Counted from the first letter of the stretch, positions 10,221 to 19,996 are shown. The stretch: DNA of 64,000 bases from Paludibacteraceae bacterium (GCA_017553575.1 JAFZKQ010000067.1:1-64000), one strand, 5' to 3'. A program made the numbers and translations. The notes: generated from the letters alone by a model not told the origin.

Positions 10221-10796
10221 ATGCAAAGGAGCCATATTTTTACACTGTGCCGATTATTCTGCATCCTACTGGTTTGGATGAATGCAGGCTATTCCTACGC
10301 ACAATACGAGTATTTAAACGAGTTCGAAGAACTTTATGGAGATTGTATCGACGACGAAGAGTCAACCATCTACGGAGGCTCTTACCAGAAAATGCCAAGA
10401 GACACCCGTCTCCCTGAATTTCCTGGAGGTGGTGATGTGCAGTTCACCCGCTATGTACACTCCAACATCGAATATCCCGACGTGATCGATTCCGTAGTGC
10501 CCTCTCAAGTTCCGGGTGGTGAAGAGACCGTCTACCGCGCCAAAGGTATCGTCTATGTACAAATCGTCATCGACCGATGCGGACGCGCCACGAGACAGGA
10601 GGTGGTCCAATCTGTCAACGAAGCATACGACAATGAGGCCATGCGCATCATGCAAAGCCTTCCTGTGTTCCGTGCGGGAGCCTACAACGGGGAACGTGTC
10701 AAAATAGCACTTGTCGTCCCCGTCTATTTCACAAGGAACAGATTGAAGCCTCAACCTCAAGAGGTGGATTATTACGATTACGAAAGCGATTATTAA
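10221..10796 (+). CDS. secreted protein with TonB C-terminal-like domain
   Basis: Signal peptide (about residues 1-27, ending near SYAQYEYL) followed by a domain like the C-terminus of TonB: YRAKGIVYVQIVIDRCGRA, then EAMRIMQSLPVFRAGAYNGERV, then KIALVVPVYF. There is no proline-rich periplasm-spanning region and no membrane anchor beyond the signal, so it is unlikely to be the energy transducer itself. Periplasmic proteins with a lone TonB-C fold are common in Bacteroidetes, and their role is unclear. It lies 16 nt after parC and 7 nt before aroK, so it is probably in one transcript with both. Confidence 0.7.
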   Translation: MQRSHIFTLCRLFCILLVWMNAGYSYAQYEYLNEFEELYGDCIDDEESTIYGGSYQKMPRDTRLPEFPGGGDVQFTRYVHSNIEYPDVIDSVVPSQVPGGEETVYRAKGIVYVQIVIDRCGRATRQEVVQSVNEAYDNEAMRIMQSLPVFRAGAYNGERVKIALVVPVYFTRNRLKPQPQEVDYYDYESDY

Positions 10797-10803
10797 CTAC
10801 AAG

Positions 10804-11304
10804 ATGAAAAGAATTTTTCTGATAGGCTATATGGGCTGTGGGAAGACCACAACAGGAAAAAGGATAGCTAAAAAATATGGCTTGGAATTCATCGATCTCG
10901 ACCATTACATCGAGAACCGCTTCTTCAAAACCATCCCTCAAATCTTCGAGGAGAGAGGCGAAGAAGGCTTCCGCCAAATAGAACACAACATGCTGCTTGA
11001 AGTCTCAGCATTTGAAGATGCGGTCATCTCAACAGGTGGCGGAGCAGCTTGCTTCTTCGACAACATCGATGTAATGAACCAAGCCGGAGAGACCGTCTAC
11101 TTAAAGGCGACTCCCAAAGAATTGTTCGAATACTTGAAGACATCCAAACAGAACCGGCCTCTGCTTCAAGGAAAGAACGACGAGGAATTACTTCAATTCA
11201 TCGAGGAGGGACTCGGCAAAAGAGAGCCCTTCTACCTGAAGGCCAAACACACCATGGACTATATGGACACGTCAGATACGCTGTTCGACCAACTGTTGAA
11301 ATAG
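10804..11304 (+). CDS. aroK: shikimate kinase
   Basis: Phosphorylates shikimate at the 3-hydroxyl with ATP in aromatic amino-acid synthesis. The Walker A motif GYMGCGKTTTGK lies at residues 8-19. The shikimate-binding acidic region (FIDLDHYIE) and STGGGAAC follow, and the lid region contains QNRPLLQG. The length of 166 residues is slightly short of the usual 170-175 but complete. It is the third gene of the parC transcript. Confidence 0.93.
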   Translation: MKRIFLIGYMGCGKTTTGKRIAKKYGLEFIDLDHYIENRFFKTIPQIFEERGEEGFRQIEHNMLLEVSAFEDAVISTGGGAACFFDNIDVMNQAGETVYLKATPKELFEYLKTSKQNRPLLQGKNDEELLQFIEEGLGKREPFYLKAKHTMDYMDTSDTLFDQLLK

Positions 11305-11378
11305 CATTCTCGCAAAGTTCAAGCGTCCGACAACAAACGACTAATCGGGGAGGATTCCCCATTAAACATAAATTGCTC

Positions 11379-13175
11379 ATGCAAGAGAAAATTATCGTAT
11401 TGGATTTCGGTGGACAATATGCCCACCTCATAGCAAACAGAGTGCGCCGTTTGGGCGTTTTCACGGAGATCTGCTCTCCAACAGCCTCCGTCGAAGAGTT
11501 GGCTGGTGCAAAGGGCATCATCTATAGTGGAGGACCTTCCAGCGTCTATGCTGAAGATGCTCCCGACTACAACCCGGAAATCCTAAACATTCCCGTTCCG
11601 AAATTGGGAATCTGCTACGGCCACCAACTGATGGCTTCGCAATTAGGAGGATCTGTACGTCCAGGAAAAGTGAAGGAATACGGCATCGCCGACCTGCTTT
11701 TGAAGGAGCCTCAACATCCGCTATTGAAAGGAATCCCTGCATCCTCTCCGATGTGGATGAGCCACGGCGACGCAGTTGAGAAACTTCCTGAAGGCTACAA
11801 GATCATCGCCTCCACTAAGGACTGCCCTATCGCAGCTGTGGCCCTTGACGAACGAAAGATATACGGTATCCAATTCCATCCGGAAGTGACCCATAGCAAA
11901 TTCGGCATGAAGATTTTGGACAACTTCATCGACATTTGCGGATGCCAACGCACATGGAACATGAAAAGTTACATGCCACTCATCTCTGAGAAAATCAAGA
12001 AAGAGGTGGGCGACAGAAAAGTGTTCCTACTCGTATCAGGCGGCGTGGACAGCACCGTTGCTTTTGTCTTGCTGAACCGTGTTTTAGGTACGGATCGTGT
12101 GATGGGTCTCCACATCGACAACGGTATGATGAGAATGGACGAATCCGCCAAGATCATCGATTTCTTGAAGGCTGAAGGCATGCACAACCTCCGTGTGGTG
12201 GATGCGACCAACACATTCCTCAGCAAATTGGAGGGCATCACGGCCCCAGAAGAGAAAAGAAAAAGAATCGGTGCCACGTTCTTGGTCGTAAAAGACGAAG
12301 AGATGGCAAAACTCAACCTCGATCCGAAAGAGTGGATGATTGCGCAAGGCACCATCTACCCAGACACTATCGAGAGTGGAGGCACGAAGAATGCCGACCT
12401 CATCAAAACCCACCACAACCGCGTAAAGGAGGTGATGGACTTGATGGCACAAGGATTATTGCTTGAGCCGTTGGCAGACCTCTACAAGGACGAAGTGCGT
12501 ATGTTGGGCGAAGAGTTGGGCATCCCTCATAACCTTGTTTGGAGACACCCTTTCCCAGGCCCAGGCCTTGGCGTGCGACTTCTCTGCTCAGACGGCAAGG
12601 GTGTGTTCGCTTCAAACGCAGACGTTCCAGGGTTGGAAGATTACCTCAAGGAGAACAAAATCGAAGGAAAAGTTCTCCCTATCAAGAGCGTGGGCGTACA
12701 AGGAGACGGAAGGACCTACGCGCAACCATTCCTTTTGACGACAGCCAACCTCACATGGAAACAATGCGAAAAGTTCAGTACTGAGTTGGTAAACCGCTTC
12801 AAGGTCATCAACCGTGTCATTTGGCAAGTCGGCAGCGTATCCAACGAAATGCCTAAATTGGTGGAACAATATGCAACCAAGGATCATTTCGACGTTTTGC
12901 GCAAATTCGACAACATCTGTACGGAGTTCTTGCAAGAGAACAACCTCTACGAATCCATCTGGCAAATGCCTGTCGTATTGGTTCCGTTGACCGTTCAAGA
13001 GAAGCCTTGCATCGTAATGCGCCCTGTCAACAGTTCGGAGGCCATGACCGCCAACTTTGCGGAGATTGACCAAAAGCTTTTGGAAGGACTCTGGGGCAGA
13101 TTCGTTGCCGAAGGTGCAGGTTCCTTGTGGTATGACGTGACACACAAGCCTCCTGGCACAATTGAGTGGGAGTAA
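11379..13175 (+). CDS. guaA: GMP synthase (glutamine-hydrolysing), long form
   Basis: Converts XMP to GMP with ATP and glutamine. The glutamine amidotransferase domain (1-190) has the triad Cys79 (GICYGHQ), His167 and Glu169 (QFHPEV). The PP-loop ATPase has SGGVDS at 220-226. The dimerisation/XMP domain ends in the canonical KPPGTIEWE. At 598 residues it is roughly 80 longer than the common bacterial enzyme. The extra length lies in the last third, after HPFPGPGLGVR, recalling the larger eukaryote-type GMP synthases. Start 11379 (MQEKIIVLDFGG) is chosen because the upstream part of the open frame runs through aroK in another reading frame. Confidence 0.93.
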   Translation: MQEKIIVLDFGGQYAHLIANRVRRLGVFTEICSPTASVEELAGAKGIIYSGGPSSVYAEDAPDYNPEILNIPVPKLGICYGHQLMASQLGGSVRPGKVKEYGIADLLLKEPQHPLLKGIPASSPMWMSHGDAVEKLPEGYKIIASTKDCPIAAVALDERKIYGIQFHPEVTHSKFGMKILDNFIDICGCQRTWNMKSYMPLISEKIKKEVGDRKVFLLVSGGVDSTVAFVLLNRVLGTDRVMGLHIDNGMMRMDESAKIIDFLKAEGMHNLRVVDATNTFLSKLEGITAPEEKRKRIGATFLVVKDEEMAKLNLDPKEWMIAQGTIYPDTIESGGTKNADLIKTHHNRVKEVMDLMAQGLLLEPLADLYKDEVRMLGEELGIPHNLVWRHPFPGPGLGVRLLCSDGKGVFASNADVPGLEDYLKENKIEGKVLPIKSVGVQGDGRTYAQPFLLTTANLTWKQCEKFSTELVNRFKVINRVIWQVGSVSNEMPKLVEQYATKDHFDVLRKFDNICTEFLQENNLYESIWQMPVVLVPLTVQEKPCIVMRPVNSSEAMTANFAEIDQKLLEGLWGRFVAEGAGSLWYDVTHKPPGTIEWE

Positions 13176-13183
13176 GACGACGT

Positions 13184-13210
13184 AGAGACAAGGCATGCCT
13201 TGTCTCTTTA
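13184..13210 (+). terminator. guaA terminator
   Basis: A perfect 24-nt palindrome (AGAGACAAGGC repeated inverted) begins 8 nt after the guaA stop. Only three T follow, so it may be a weak terminator. Confidence 0.6.
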
Positions 13211-13295
13211 CGAAAACGACACGCCGCACAATAAATTTCGAACAAATAATAATCTTATTTCTGACAAATAGGATTAGTGCAGAATTTTACAGACA

Positions 13296-13327
13296 AGAGG
13301 TGGCTTCTTTAGGGAGCCTCCTTTTGT
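13296..13327 (+). terminator. second terminator-like hairpin before tcdA
   Basis: An AGG-GGCT / AGCC-CCT interrupted stem is followed by TTTTG. It lies about 90 nt after the guaA terminator with no gene between them, so it may end a short transcript of its own or sit in the tcdA leader. Confidence 0.4.
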
Positions 13328-13352
13328 TTCTTCCAACCAAATACAAAAAGAG

Positions 13353-14141
13353 ATGGGAATAGAGACAGGCATATTCAACAGGACAAAGTTATTGGTAGGC
13401 GATGAGATGATGGACCTCATTTCCCGTCAGAAAGTCATCGTTTTTGGTGTGGGAGGCGTAGGCAGTTGGTGCGCAGAGAGTTTGGTTCGATCAGGAATCA
13501 AACATCTGACCATCGTCGACTCCGACTGTGTCTGCATCACCAACATCAACCGTCAACTATTGGCAACCACAAAGACCATCGGCAAACCCAAGGTGGAAGT
13601 CCTAAAGGAACGCCTGCTTGAAATCAACCCCACTGCAGAAATCACGGCTCTTCAAAAAATCTACTCGCCTGAAAATTACACGGAATTCCATTTGGAGGAA
13701 TACGATTACATCGTGGATGCCATCGACAGCCTCTCCAACAAGGCCCATCTATTATTGGAAGGCAGCAAACAGAAAGGAAAACTCTTCTCCAGCATGGGGG
13801 CAGCCCTCAAGATGGACCCAACCGCCATCAAGGTAGCCGAATTTTGGAACGTAAGAGGTTGTCCGCTCGGATCCGCCCTGCGCAAAAAGATGAAGAGAGA
13901 GAAGACCTTCCCTAAACACAAGATTCAATGCGTCTACAGCGAAGAGTTATTGGAAAATCAAGGCGAAGGTGGCAACTGTGGTACCGACCAATGTGTTTGT
14001 AGCAAAAAGGAGACGAACAATGCCGATTGGAACAGCAAAAAGGCTCAAATCAACGGAACAATGGCTCATATCACCGCCATTTTCGGGTTCACCCTCGCAG
14101 GACTGATTTGCCAAGACATTCAGAAGAAAAGCAAAGGTTAA
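13353..14141 (+). CDS. tcdA: tRNA threonylcarbamoyladenosine dehydratase
   Basis: E1-like (ThiF/MoeB family) enzyme that cyclises N6-threonylcarbamoyladenosine at position 37 of tRNAs using ATP. The nucleotide-binding glycine loop GVGGVGSWCAESLVRSG is at about residues 32-48. The acidic and arginine-finger region DSDCVCITNINRQ follows, then DAIDSLSNKA. The length of 262 residues is typical of TcdA/YgdL. Its substrate-making enzyme TsaC is encoded at 60.9 kb in this window. Confidence 0.88.
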   Translation: MGIETGIFNRTKLLVGDEMMDLISRQKVIVFGVGGVGSWCAESLVRSGIKHLTIVDSDCVCITNINRQLLATTKTIGKPKVEVLKERLLEINPTAEITALQKIYSPENYTEFHLEEYDYIVDAIDSLSNKAHLLLEGSKQKGKLFSSMGAALKMDPTAIKVAEFWNVRGCPLGSALRKKMKREKTFPKHKIQCVYSEELLENQGEGGNCGTDQCVCSKKETNNADWNSKKAQINGTMAHITAIFGFTLAGLICQDIQKKSKG

Positions 14142-14225
14142 ACAGGAACCGTTTTCTAATCACAGTTATAGGAATCTTCCCCACCCTGAAACGCAAAGTC
14201 TCAGCACTAAAAAATCAACTTTTAG

Positions 14226-14260
14226 ATCTCTTAATTCTTAACTCAAAATTCTTAATTGTC
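14226..14260. repeat. 14-nt AT-rich tandem repeat, copy 1
   Basis: On the minus strand, two near-copies of a 14-mer of the form AATTAAGAATTTTG lie between the convergent genes. The same unit recurs at 61521-61548. Confidence 0.4.
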
Positions 14261-14261
14261 A

Positions 14262-17200
14262 TTACCTTCTCAGCAACGTAAAGTGTCCGCTTACCTCATA
14301 ATCCAATTCATCCACCGTTATGACATACCAATAGTCGGTAGACGGCATATCTGCCCCGTTGTAGACACCATCCCAACCTGGATACTCATCCTGATATTCC
14401 ACCAACATCTTGCCATATCTATCGTATATGCGAACCTTATAATGCTTGTAATATCCTAAATTCTCAACTTCCCAAGTATCCTTTATGCCATCCCCATTCG
14501 GCGACATGTGATCTTCCGGATAAATCGGAATCAAGAAATAGAACGGCAAAGAATTCTGGCATCCATAAACATTTCGGACATAAGCGAAAGAGACCCCGAC
14601 TGGGACATCTTCAACAAACATTGGTGAGGTCTGCCACTGCTCTCCATCCAAAGAATAGGTGTAATCAGGATCGTTTGCCGCATTAATCACAATCTCCTTC
14701 TTTTCTGGGAAAAGTTCCACACGATCAATGGATGGAACTGGATGGACATACACATCCAACGTCGTCGAATCCGCACAAGCGCCACGGCGAACTAAGATTT
14801 GATACGTAAGGCTCATCGGCGTAGAGACAAACGGATTGAAGCGATTCGCAGCCGACAAGAAACTAGCCGGCTTCCACTGATATTCGGCATCAGGTATCGA
14901 ATCGACCTGCAATTGAGCCTCCACCCGTTCACAAGACTCCACATCCTCAGGCTTTGACAAAGAGAAGTATGGATCCACTTGGAGCTGGACAACCACAAAA
15001 GAGTCGCATCGTCCTACACTTCCCATATTGACCTCATACTCGCCCGTCTCCGTAAACTCCTTATCGGAAATCGAGAAGACATCACCCTCACAAATGGAGA
15101 CCGTTTCGTAGCCTACTATTTTCGGCAAGACCTCCAAATTCAACTGCATGACACTATCACAACCATTGACAGAAACAAGAGAGTCCGTATAGACACCTGT
15201 CTCCGCATGGTCCTCAAAAGTCTCACCATAGCATATCGTATCATAACGTGCGATGAAATAGGTAGGATTCTCCTTAACCAATATCTCATATCGGACGCTA
15301 TCACAAACGGAATCCGCATACTTCAACGTATCCGCATAAGTACCACCCCGCTTATAGTTCTTTCCATTGAAAAGGACAGAATCGCCTTCACAAATCACCA
15401 AATCCACCTCTTCATGCTTCGGACGAAGAATCTTGACTGCATAGACCGCCACACTGTCACATTGGCCAACAACGGTAAACAAATTCTCTCTATAATAACC
15501 GTCCTCCGTCACCTTTTGGCCTGCAATAAGCAAATCATCCCCTTCGCAAGCGACCACCTCGACGGTATCGCTCTTTGGTTCAGGCAAGACCTCCAGATTC
15601 AACTGCAAGATACTATCACAGCCATTAACCGTAGTAAGCGAGTCTGTATAGACTCCCGTCTCCGTATGGCCTTCCAAAGCCTCGCCATAGCATATTGTAT
15701 CATAACGTGCAATAAAATACGTAGGGTTCACCTTGACATGAATCTCATAATGGATACTATCACAAACGGAATCCGCATACTTCAGCGTATCCGCATAAGT
15801 GCCTTCCAACGTATACTTCTTCTTATTGAAAAAGGCTGAATCGCCGTCACAAATCACCAAATCCACCTCTTCACGCTTCGAACGAAGGATCCGGACTGCA
15901 TAGACCGCCACACTGTCACACTTACCATTGGCGGCAAGCAACGTCTCTTCATAATAGCCGTCCTCCGTCACGAGTTTGCCAGCCACAAGGACCTCATCTC
16001 CCTCACAAGCGATTATCTCAACGGTATCACTCGCAGGTTTCGGCAACACCTCCAAATTCAACTGCAGGATGCTATCACAACCGCTAACCGTGGACAAAGA
16101 ATCCGTATAGACACCCGTCTCGGAGCGCCCCGCCAAAGACTCTCCATAGCATATCGTATCGTAACGAGCTATGAAATAGGTAGGATGCTCCTTAATGTTA
16201 ATCTCATACCGGACACTATCACAAGCATAATTCACCCGTGGCAATGCATCGGCATAAGAGCCTCCTTTCTTATAGGTTTTTCCGTTGAAAGAGACAGAAT
16301 CACCCTCGCAAATCTCAAAATCGAGCACTTCAACTTTCGGACGAAGGATGGTAACATCATAGACCGCCACACTATCGCATTGGCCATTGACAGTAAGCGA
16401 CTTCTCTTCATAATAGCCGTCCTCCGTCACAACTTTGCCAGCAACAAGCACTTCGTCCTCCTCACAAGCGACTATCTTAACGGTATCGCTTTCCGGTTTC
16501 GGCAAGACCTCCAAGCTCAACTGCACAATACTATCACACCCCGTGAGCGAAGTCAAAGAATCCGTATAGATTCCTGTCTCCGTATGTCCCTCAAACGATT
16601 CTCCAAAACAGATTACCTCTTGACGCTCTACGAAATAGGAAGGATTCTCCCGAATATTAATCTTATAACGAACACTATCGCAATCATAGAACTTCCGCTT
16701 CAGCACATCCGAATAGATGCCCTCCTGCTTATACATCTTTCCGTTGAAGAGGACAGAGTCGCCTTCGCAAATCACAAACTCAACATCCACCTCCTCCGGC
16801 TGCATGAGATTGATCGTATAGACCACCACGCTGTCACAACCATTGGCTGCCGTAAAGGTCTCCGTATAGACACCCGGCTCCGTATAGTTCTTAAAGCTCT
16901 CGCCTTGACAGATGGTCGTATCTATGTCAGTATGATAGACAGGGAGTTCCTCCACATGGATATCATAATAAACACTGTCACAATCAGATATTTTACTCTT
17001 CAGGACATCCGTATAGGCACCTCCCGAAGTATAGGTTTTACCATTGAACTCGACCGAACCTCCCGCGCAGATTACCAATTCAACTTCTTCCTTTTCCGTA
17101 TGGACAATATGGACATCGTAGACCGTCACACTATCGCAAAGGCCATTTGAGGCCAACAACGTGTCACTATAAAAGCCATCCTCCGTCACCCGCTTACCAG

Positions 17201-18671
17201 CAATCTCCAAGAAATCACCCTCGCAAGAAATCACCTTTACCGTATCGGACTTAGGCTTAGGCAAGACCATAAGATTCAATAAGACAACACTATCACATCC
17301 CGAAACCGAAGTTAAGGAATCCTCATAAACGCCATCCTTCCAATGACCTTCAAGCGTATCCCCTTCACAAATCACCGCATGGCGCGAGATAAAATAAGTA
17401 GGGTTCTCTTTAACATTTATCACATAATGGATACTATCGCAATCGGAGATTTTACTCTTCTCTGAATACTCATAAAGACCGCCCTTATCATACACAATGT
17501 CCTTGAAAGAGACCGTACTTCCATGACAGATCTCCAAATCCACAACTTCCTCTTTCGGACGGACAAGATAAACATTATAGACCGTCACACTATCGCAATA
17601 GCCATTGGCCGTGCGCACCGTGTCACTATAAAAGCCCTCCTCCGTCACTAATTTACCGCCAATCACCAAATCTTCGTTCGAGCAAGAGACCACCTGAACC
17701 GTATCACTCACAGGCTCAGGTATTGGCACCATCACATCCACGCGCGCAACGACGGGCTCCGAGCAACGGGTCAACTTACCCCATACCCAATAGGTTCCAC
17801 TCCTAGCAGAAAAGCCGTCGCCTATCACAGGATTTTGCTCCTCACTGAACTCCCTTCCGAAAGGATCCACCCAATGGAAATCCTCCAAAAGGTTCGACTC
17901 ACTATGGAACCGTAAGGTCGGATCTTCACACGTAGGCTTATCATACCACGCCTTCAACTCCACAATAGGTTCAGGAGGACACTCCGGAAACAACTGGATG
18001 TTTTGGCAATCCGAAAAATCCTCAGTATAAGAAGTGTTATTTGTATAATCCTTGTACGTAAGCGATTCTATATATCCTCCACCTCTTTTCCAAGAAACGG
18101 TAATATCGTAAATTCCACAGAGAGGGAATTCCCAAGTCGATATATCATCACCATAGGCAGTAAGAACCCCGTCTTTATAAACCCACGTCATAACAGTAAT
18201 ATCACCCGCCCTCAGTGGCGATTTCGGACGACCATCACCCGACAAATGGATCTCTATCTTTTTAGAATCCGAGCCAACACGAGAACTTCGCAGGCTTCTC
18301 CAATCAATCTCAGGTTCAAAGATAGGTTCAAGACCCATGACTATGTGCCTATTGGTCGTCGTATTCATGACAGCTTCCAACTCGAAATAATCCGAGCAAC
18401 AAGTCGTATCACGGAAAATGAAACCCATCGTATTTCCATTATCATTACCATCATCCGTATAATCAGGCAACGCATCTTTGAGGCCAAAAAATTCAGAGGG
18501 AGTATAATAGGTGGTATCAAAATGAGCAGTTCCATCCGGAAGAATCGTCTTCGTTGACGTAAAGCCAATCCATCGAGAATAGTTGTCACATGCATCCTCT
18601 GCATAAAGAAGAAGAGATGAAAACAAACACCCGATTAAAATAAGAATATGTCTCAGACGAATCATTGCCAT
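14262..18671 (-). CDS. giant repeat-rich secreted protein with T9SS type B (CHU_C) sorting domain
   Basis: A signal peptide (about 1-24) is followed by a lectin- or adhesin-like N-terminal region (to about residue 330). Then comes a long array of roughly 50-residue modules, each with a GxY...L...(G)CDSV core and a preceding CEGD or CYGE. Three module types alternate in a fixed order to make a 153-residue super-unit. The last ~85 residues (HMSPNGDGIKDTWEVENL ... IYDRYGKMLVEY) are the gliding-motility-type C-terminal domain used as a type B signal by the type IX secretion system. The cysteines may form disulfides outside the cell. Probable role is surface adhesion or stalk formation; no enzyme motif is seen. 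Several long antisense frames lie across it but look like repeat shadows. Confidence 0.85.
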   Translation of the reverse strand: MAMIRLRHILILIGCLFSSLLLYAEDACDNYSRWIGFTSTKTILPDGTAHFDTTYYTPSEFFGLKDALPDYTDDGNDNGNTMGFIFRDTTCCSDYFELEAVMNTTTNRHIVMGLEPIFEPEIDWRSLRSSRVGSDSKKIEIHLSGDGRPKSPLRAGDITVMTWVYKDGVLTAYGDDISTWEFPLCGIYDITVSWKRGGGYIESLTYKDYTNNTSYTEDFSDCQNIQLFPECPPEPIVELKAWYDKPTCEDPTLRFHSESNLLEDFHWVDPFGREFSEEQNPVIGDGFSARSGTYWVWGKLTRCSEPVVARVDVMVPIPEPVSDTVQVVSCSNEDLVIGGKLVTEEGFYSDTVRTANGYCDSVTVYNVYLVRPKEEVVDLEICHGSTVSFKDIVYDKGGLYEYSEKSKISDCDSIHYVINVKENPTYFISRHAVICEGDTLEGHWKDGVYEDSLTSVSGCDSVVLLNLMVLPKPKSDTVKVISCEGDFLEIAGKRVTEDGFYSDTLLASNGLCDSVTVYDVHIVHTEKEEVELVICAGGSVEFNGKTYTSGGAYTDVLKSKISDCDSVYYDIHVEELPVYHTDIDTTICQGESFKNYTEPGVYTETFTAANGCDSVVVYTINLMQPEEVDVEFVICEGDSVLFNGKMYKQEGIYSDVLKRKFYDCDSVRYKINIRENPSYFVERQEVICFGESFEGHTETGIYTDSLTSLTGCDSIVQLSLEVLPKPESDTVKIVACEEDEVLVAGKVVTEDGYYEEKSLTVNGQCDSVAVYDVTILRPKVEVLDFEICEGDSVSFNGKTYKKGGSYADALPRVNYACDSVRYEINIKEHPTYFIARYDTICYGESLAGRSETGVYTDSLSTVSGCDSILQLNLEVLPKPASDTVEIIACEGDEVLVAGKLVTEDGYYEETLLAANGKCDSVAVYAVRILRSKREEVDLVICDGDSAFFNKKKYTLEGTYADTLKYADSVCDSIHYEIHVKVNPTYFIARYDTICYGEALEGHTETGVYTDSLTTVNGCDSILQLNLEVLPEPKSDTVEVVACEGDDLLIAGQKVTEDGYYRENLFTVVGQCDSVAVYAVKILRPKHEEVDLVICEGDSVLFNGKNYKRGGTYADTLKYADSVCDSVRYEILVKENPTYFIARYDTICYGETFEDHAETGVYTDSLVSVNGCDSVMQLNLEVLPKIVGYETVSICEGDVFSISDKEFTETGEYEVNMGSVGRCDSFVVVQLQVDPYFSLSKPEDVESCERVEAQLQVDSIPDAEYQWKPASFLSAANRFNPFVSTPMSLTYQILVRRGACADSTTLDVYVHPVPSIDRVELFPEKKEIVINAANDPDYTYSLDGEQWQTSPMFVEDVPVGVSFAYVRNVYGCQNSLPFYFLIPIYPEDHMSPNGDGIKDTWEVENLGYYKHYKVRIYDRYGKMLVEYQDEYPGWDGVYNGADMPSTDYWYVITVDELDYEVSGHFTLLRR
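15100..17750 (-). repeat. 459-bp tandem coding repeats
   Basis: Equivalent sites beginning CCATAGCAT (or its variant) occur at 15226, 15685 and 16144, with a diverged version at 16603. The spacing is exactly 459 nt (153 codons) each time. Towards 17750 the units lose register and diverge. Exact spacing with point differences indicates past duplication or recombination. Confidence 0.85.
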
Positions 18672-18929
18672 ACTACAAAAAAAGATGAAATTCTAAAAAA
18701 TCACCACCATATTGAGATAACACATAGGTCAACTCACATACCATATCCAATCTTGCAAATCTATACAAAAAAAATAGACTAAACAATTATGTCGCAAAAT
18801 ATTATGCAATAAATCATGGAAAGCGGTTAAATAATGTTTAATTGGGGGAATATTATCCTCTTTTCACACTCTCCATTGCCAAGAAATGAGTAATTTGGCA
18901 CGTTGAAAATTCGTAAATACGGGAGGTAG

Positions 18930-19772
18930 ATGAATAGACAATCGCTCATAATGGTCATTCCAAGCATAGCTTTGGCTTTCTCCTTGGAGAGCTGCGACCC
19001 CAACCGACTAAAAAGGGGGAACAGCAGCAACCAAATTCCCCTAAAAGAAGAAATTTTAAAAGACACGTGTTACGTCTATGACAGCATCGGCGGAAATGCC
19101 CTTTTCTCCATCTATGCTGGAACCCAGATCGAAAGTGTACCGACCGACAACCCCGAATGGAACGAATTGGCCGTCACTGTCGCCATCTCCCCACAAGAGG
19201 CGAGCAGCAATGAAATCGAAGAGGGCAAAAACTTAACCAACCAAGAGAAAGAGACGATTGGTCAAGTGTACAAGACACAAAGTTTCTGGGACAAAGACAA
19301 AAACGGAAGTTCCCCACTCGGCATCCTCCGCGGATTCATCAAGAGATCTGACATCAACACCAAGTCCATCCTCGAAAATATCATAAAAGAGCGATGCGCC
19401 TCCGCCCAAAATCAGACGATGTCTGGCATGGAAGAGATCGTCAGCAAATACGACTTCGTCTACTATCAACTGGATTCGTTGCTCACCAACCTCGATTTCT
19501 ACACGGAAGAATACAAGGATCTCTCTGACATCGAGGAATATATCTTGGAGGACAGTTGGCTCTCCGACCCAGGGGCAGACCGACTCTCCTTGCTCTTCCT
19601 TCAAGAGCAACTTATCGCCATCGTCCACAAAAGACCGTTGGAAATTGCCAACACAAAACGCATCAACCTCCCTGGGGGAAGAGAGATGATTATCCTGCCT
19701 CAACTAAACGAGACAATCGCAGACAAACTCATCAAATTCAAAACGGAATTTTACACTAGCTTCTTCGATTAA
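18930..19772 (+). CDS. hypothetical lipoprotein
   Basis: 280 residues with a lipoprotein signal ending at Cys22 (FSLESC). The remainder is hydrophilic and acidic, with no transmembrane segment and no motif I recognise. The N-terminal 45-100 region (CYVYDSIGGNALFSIYAG) could be a small beta domain and the C-terminal half looks helical. It is divergent from the giant repeat protein and separated from ileS by about 220 nt, so it is probably transcribed alone. Function unknown. Confidence 0.65.
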   Translation: MNRQSLIMVIPSIALAFSLESCDPNRLKRGNSSNQIPLKEEILKDTCYVYDSIGGNALFSIYAGTQIESVPTDNPEWNELAVTVAISPQEASSNEIEEGKNLTNQEKETIGQVYKTQSFWDKDKNGSSPLGILRGFIKRSDINTKSILENIIKERCASAQNQTMSGMEEIVSKYDFVYYQLDSLLTNLDFYTEEYKDLSDIEEYILEDSWLSDPGADRLSLLFLQEQLIAIVHKRPLEIANTKRINLPGGREMIILPQLNETIADKLIKFKTEFYTSFFD

Positions 19773-19916
19773 AGAAGGGGCAAGAACGTATCATTTTGGG
19801 AAAGAGCGGTTTTCTGAGACCTCTCCACACGTGTCATTTCGACAGTTGGACGAATTGCCAACGCCCTCAAATTCATTTTTTGACTTCGAATTGCATATTT
19901 TTTACAGATTAAACGG

Positions 19917-19959
19917 TAACTTTGCAAAACTTGTTGATAGGGTGCTGATTGACCCTATC
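19917..19959 (+). promoter_or_regulatory. ileS promoter and leader hairpin
   Basis: TAACTTTG at 19917-19924 is an exact -7 match. A TTG lies 23 nt upstream, slightly far. Just after the expected start site comes a perfect 8-bp hairpin, GATAGGGT / ACCCTATC, at 19936-19959, inside the roughly 65-nt leader of ileS. Confidence 0.5.
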
Positions 19960-19996
19960 TCCTAATTGGACAAAACAATAGAAATTCAAAATATAA

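Noticed and set aside
11049-11378. Upstream extension of guaA
   Set aside because: It reads through aroK in another frame and is arginine-rich nonsense; MQEKIIVLDFGG is the normal GuaA start.
14979-17150. Two plus-strand frames of 286 and 321 residues
   Set aside because: They lie wholly antisense to the repeat protein and mirror its 459-bp period; the minus-strand frame has a signal peptide and sorting domain.
19917-19996. T-box riboswitch upstream of ileS
   Set aside because: The leader is only about 65 nt, with a single short hairpin and no T-box sequence; T-boxes are not expected in this phylum.
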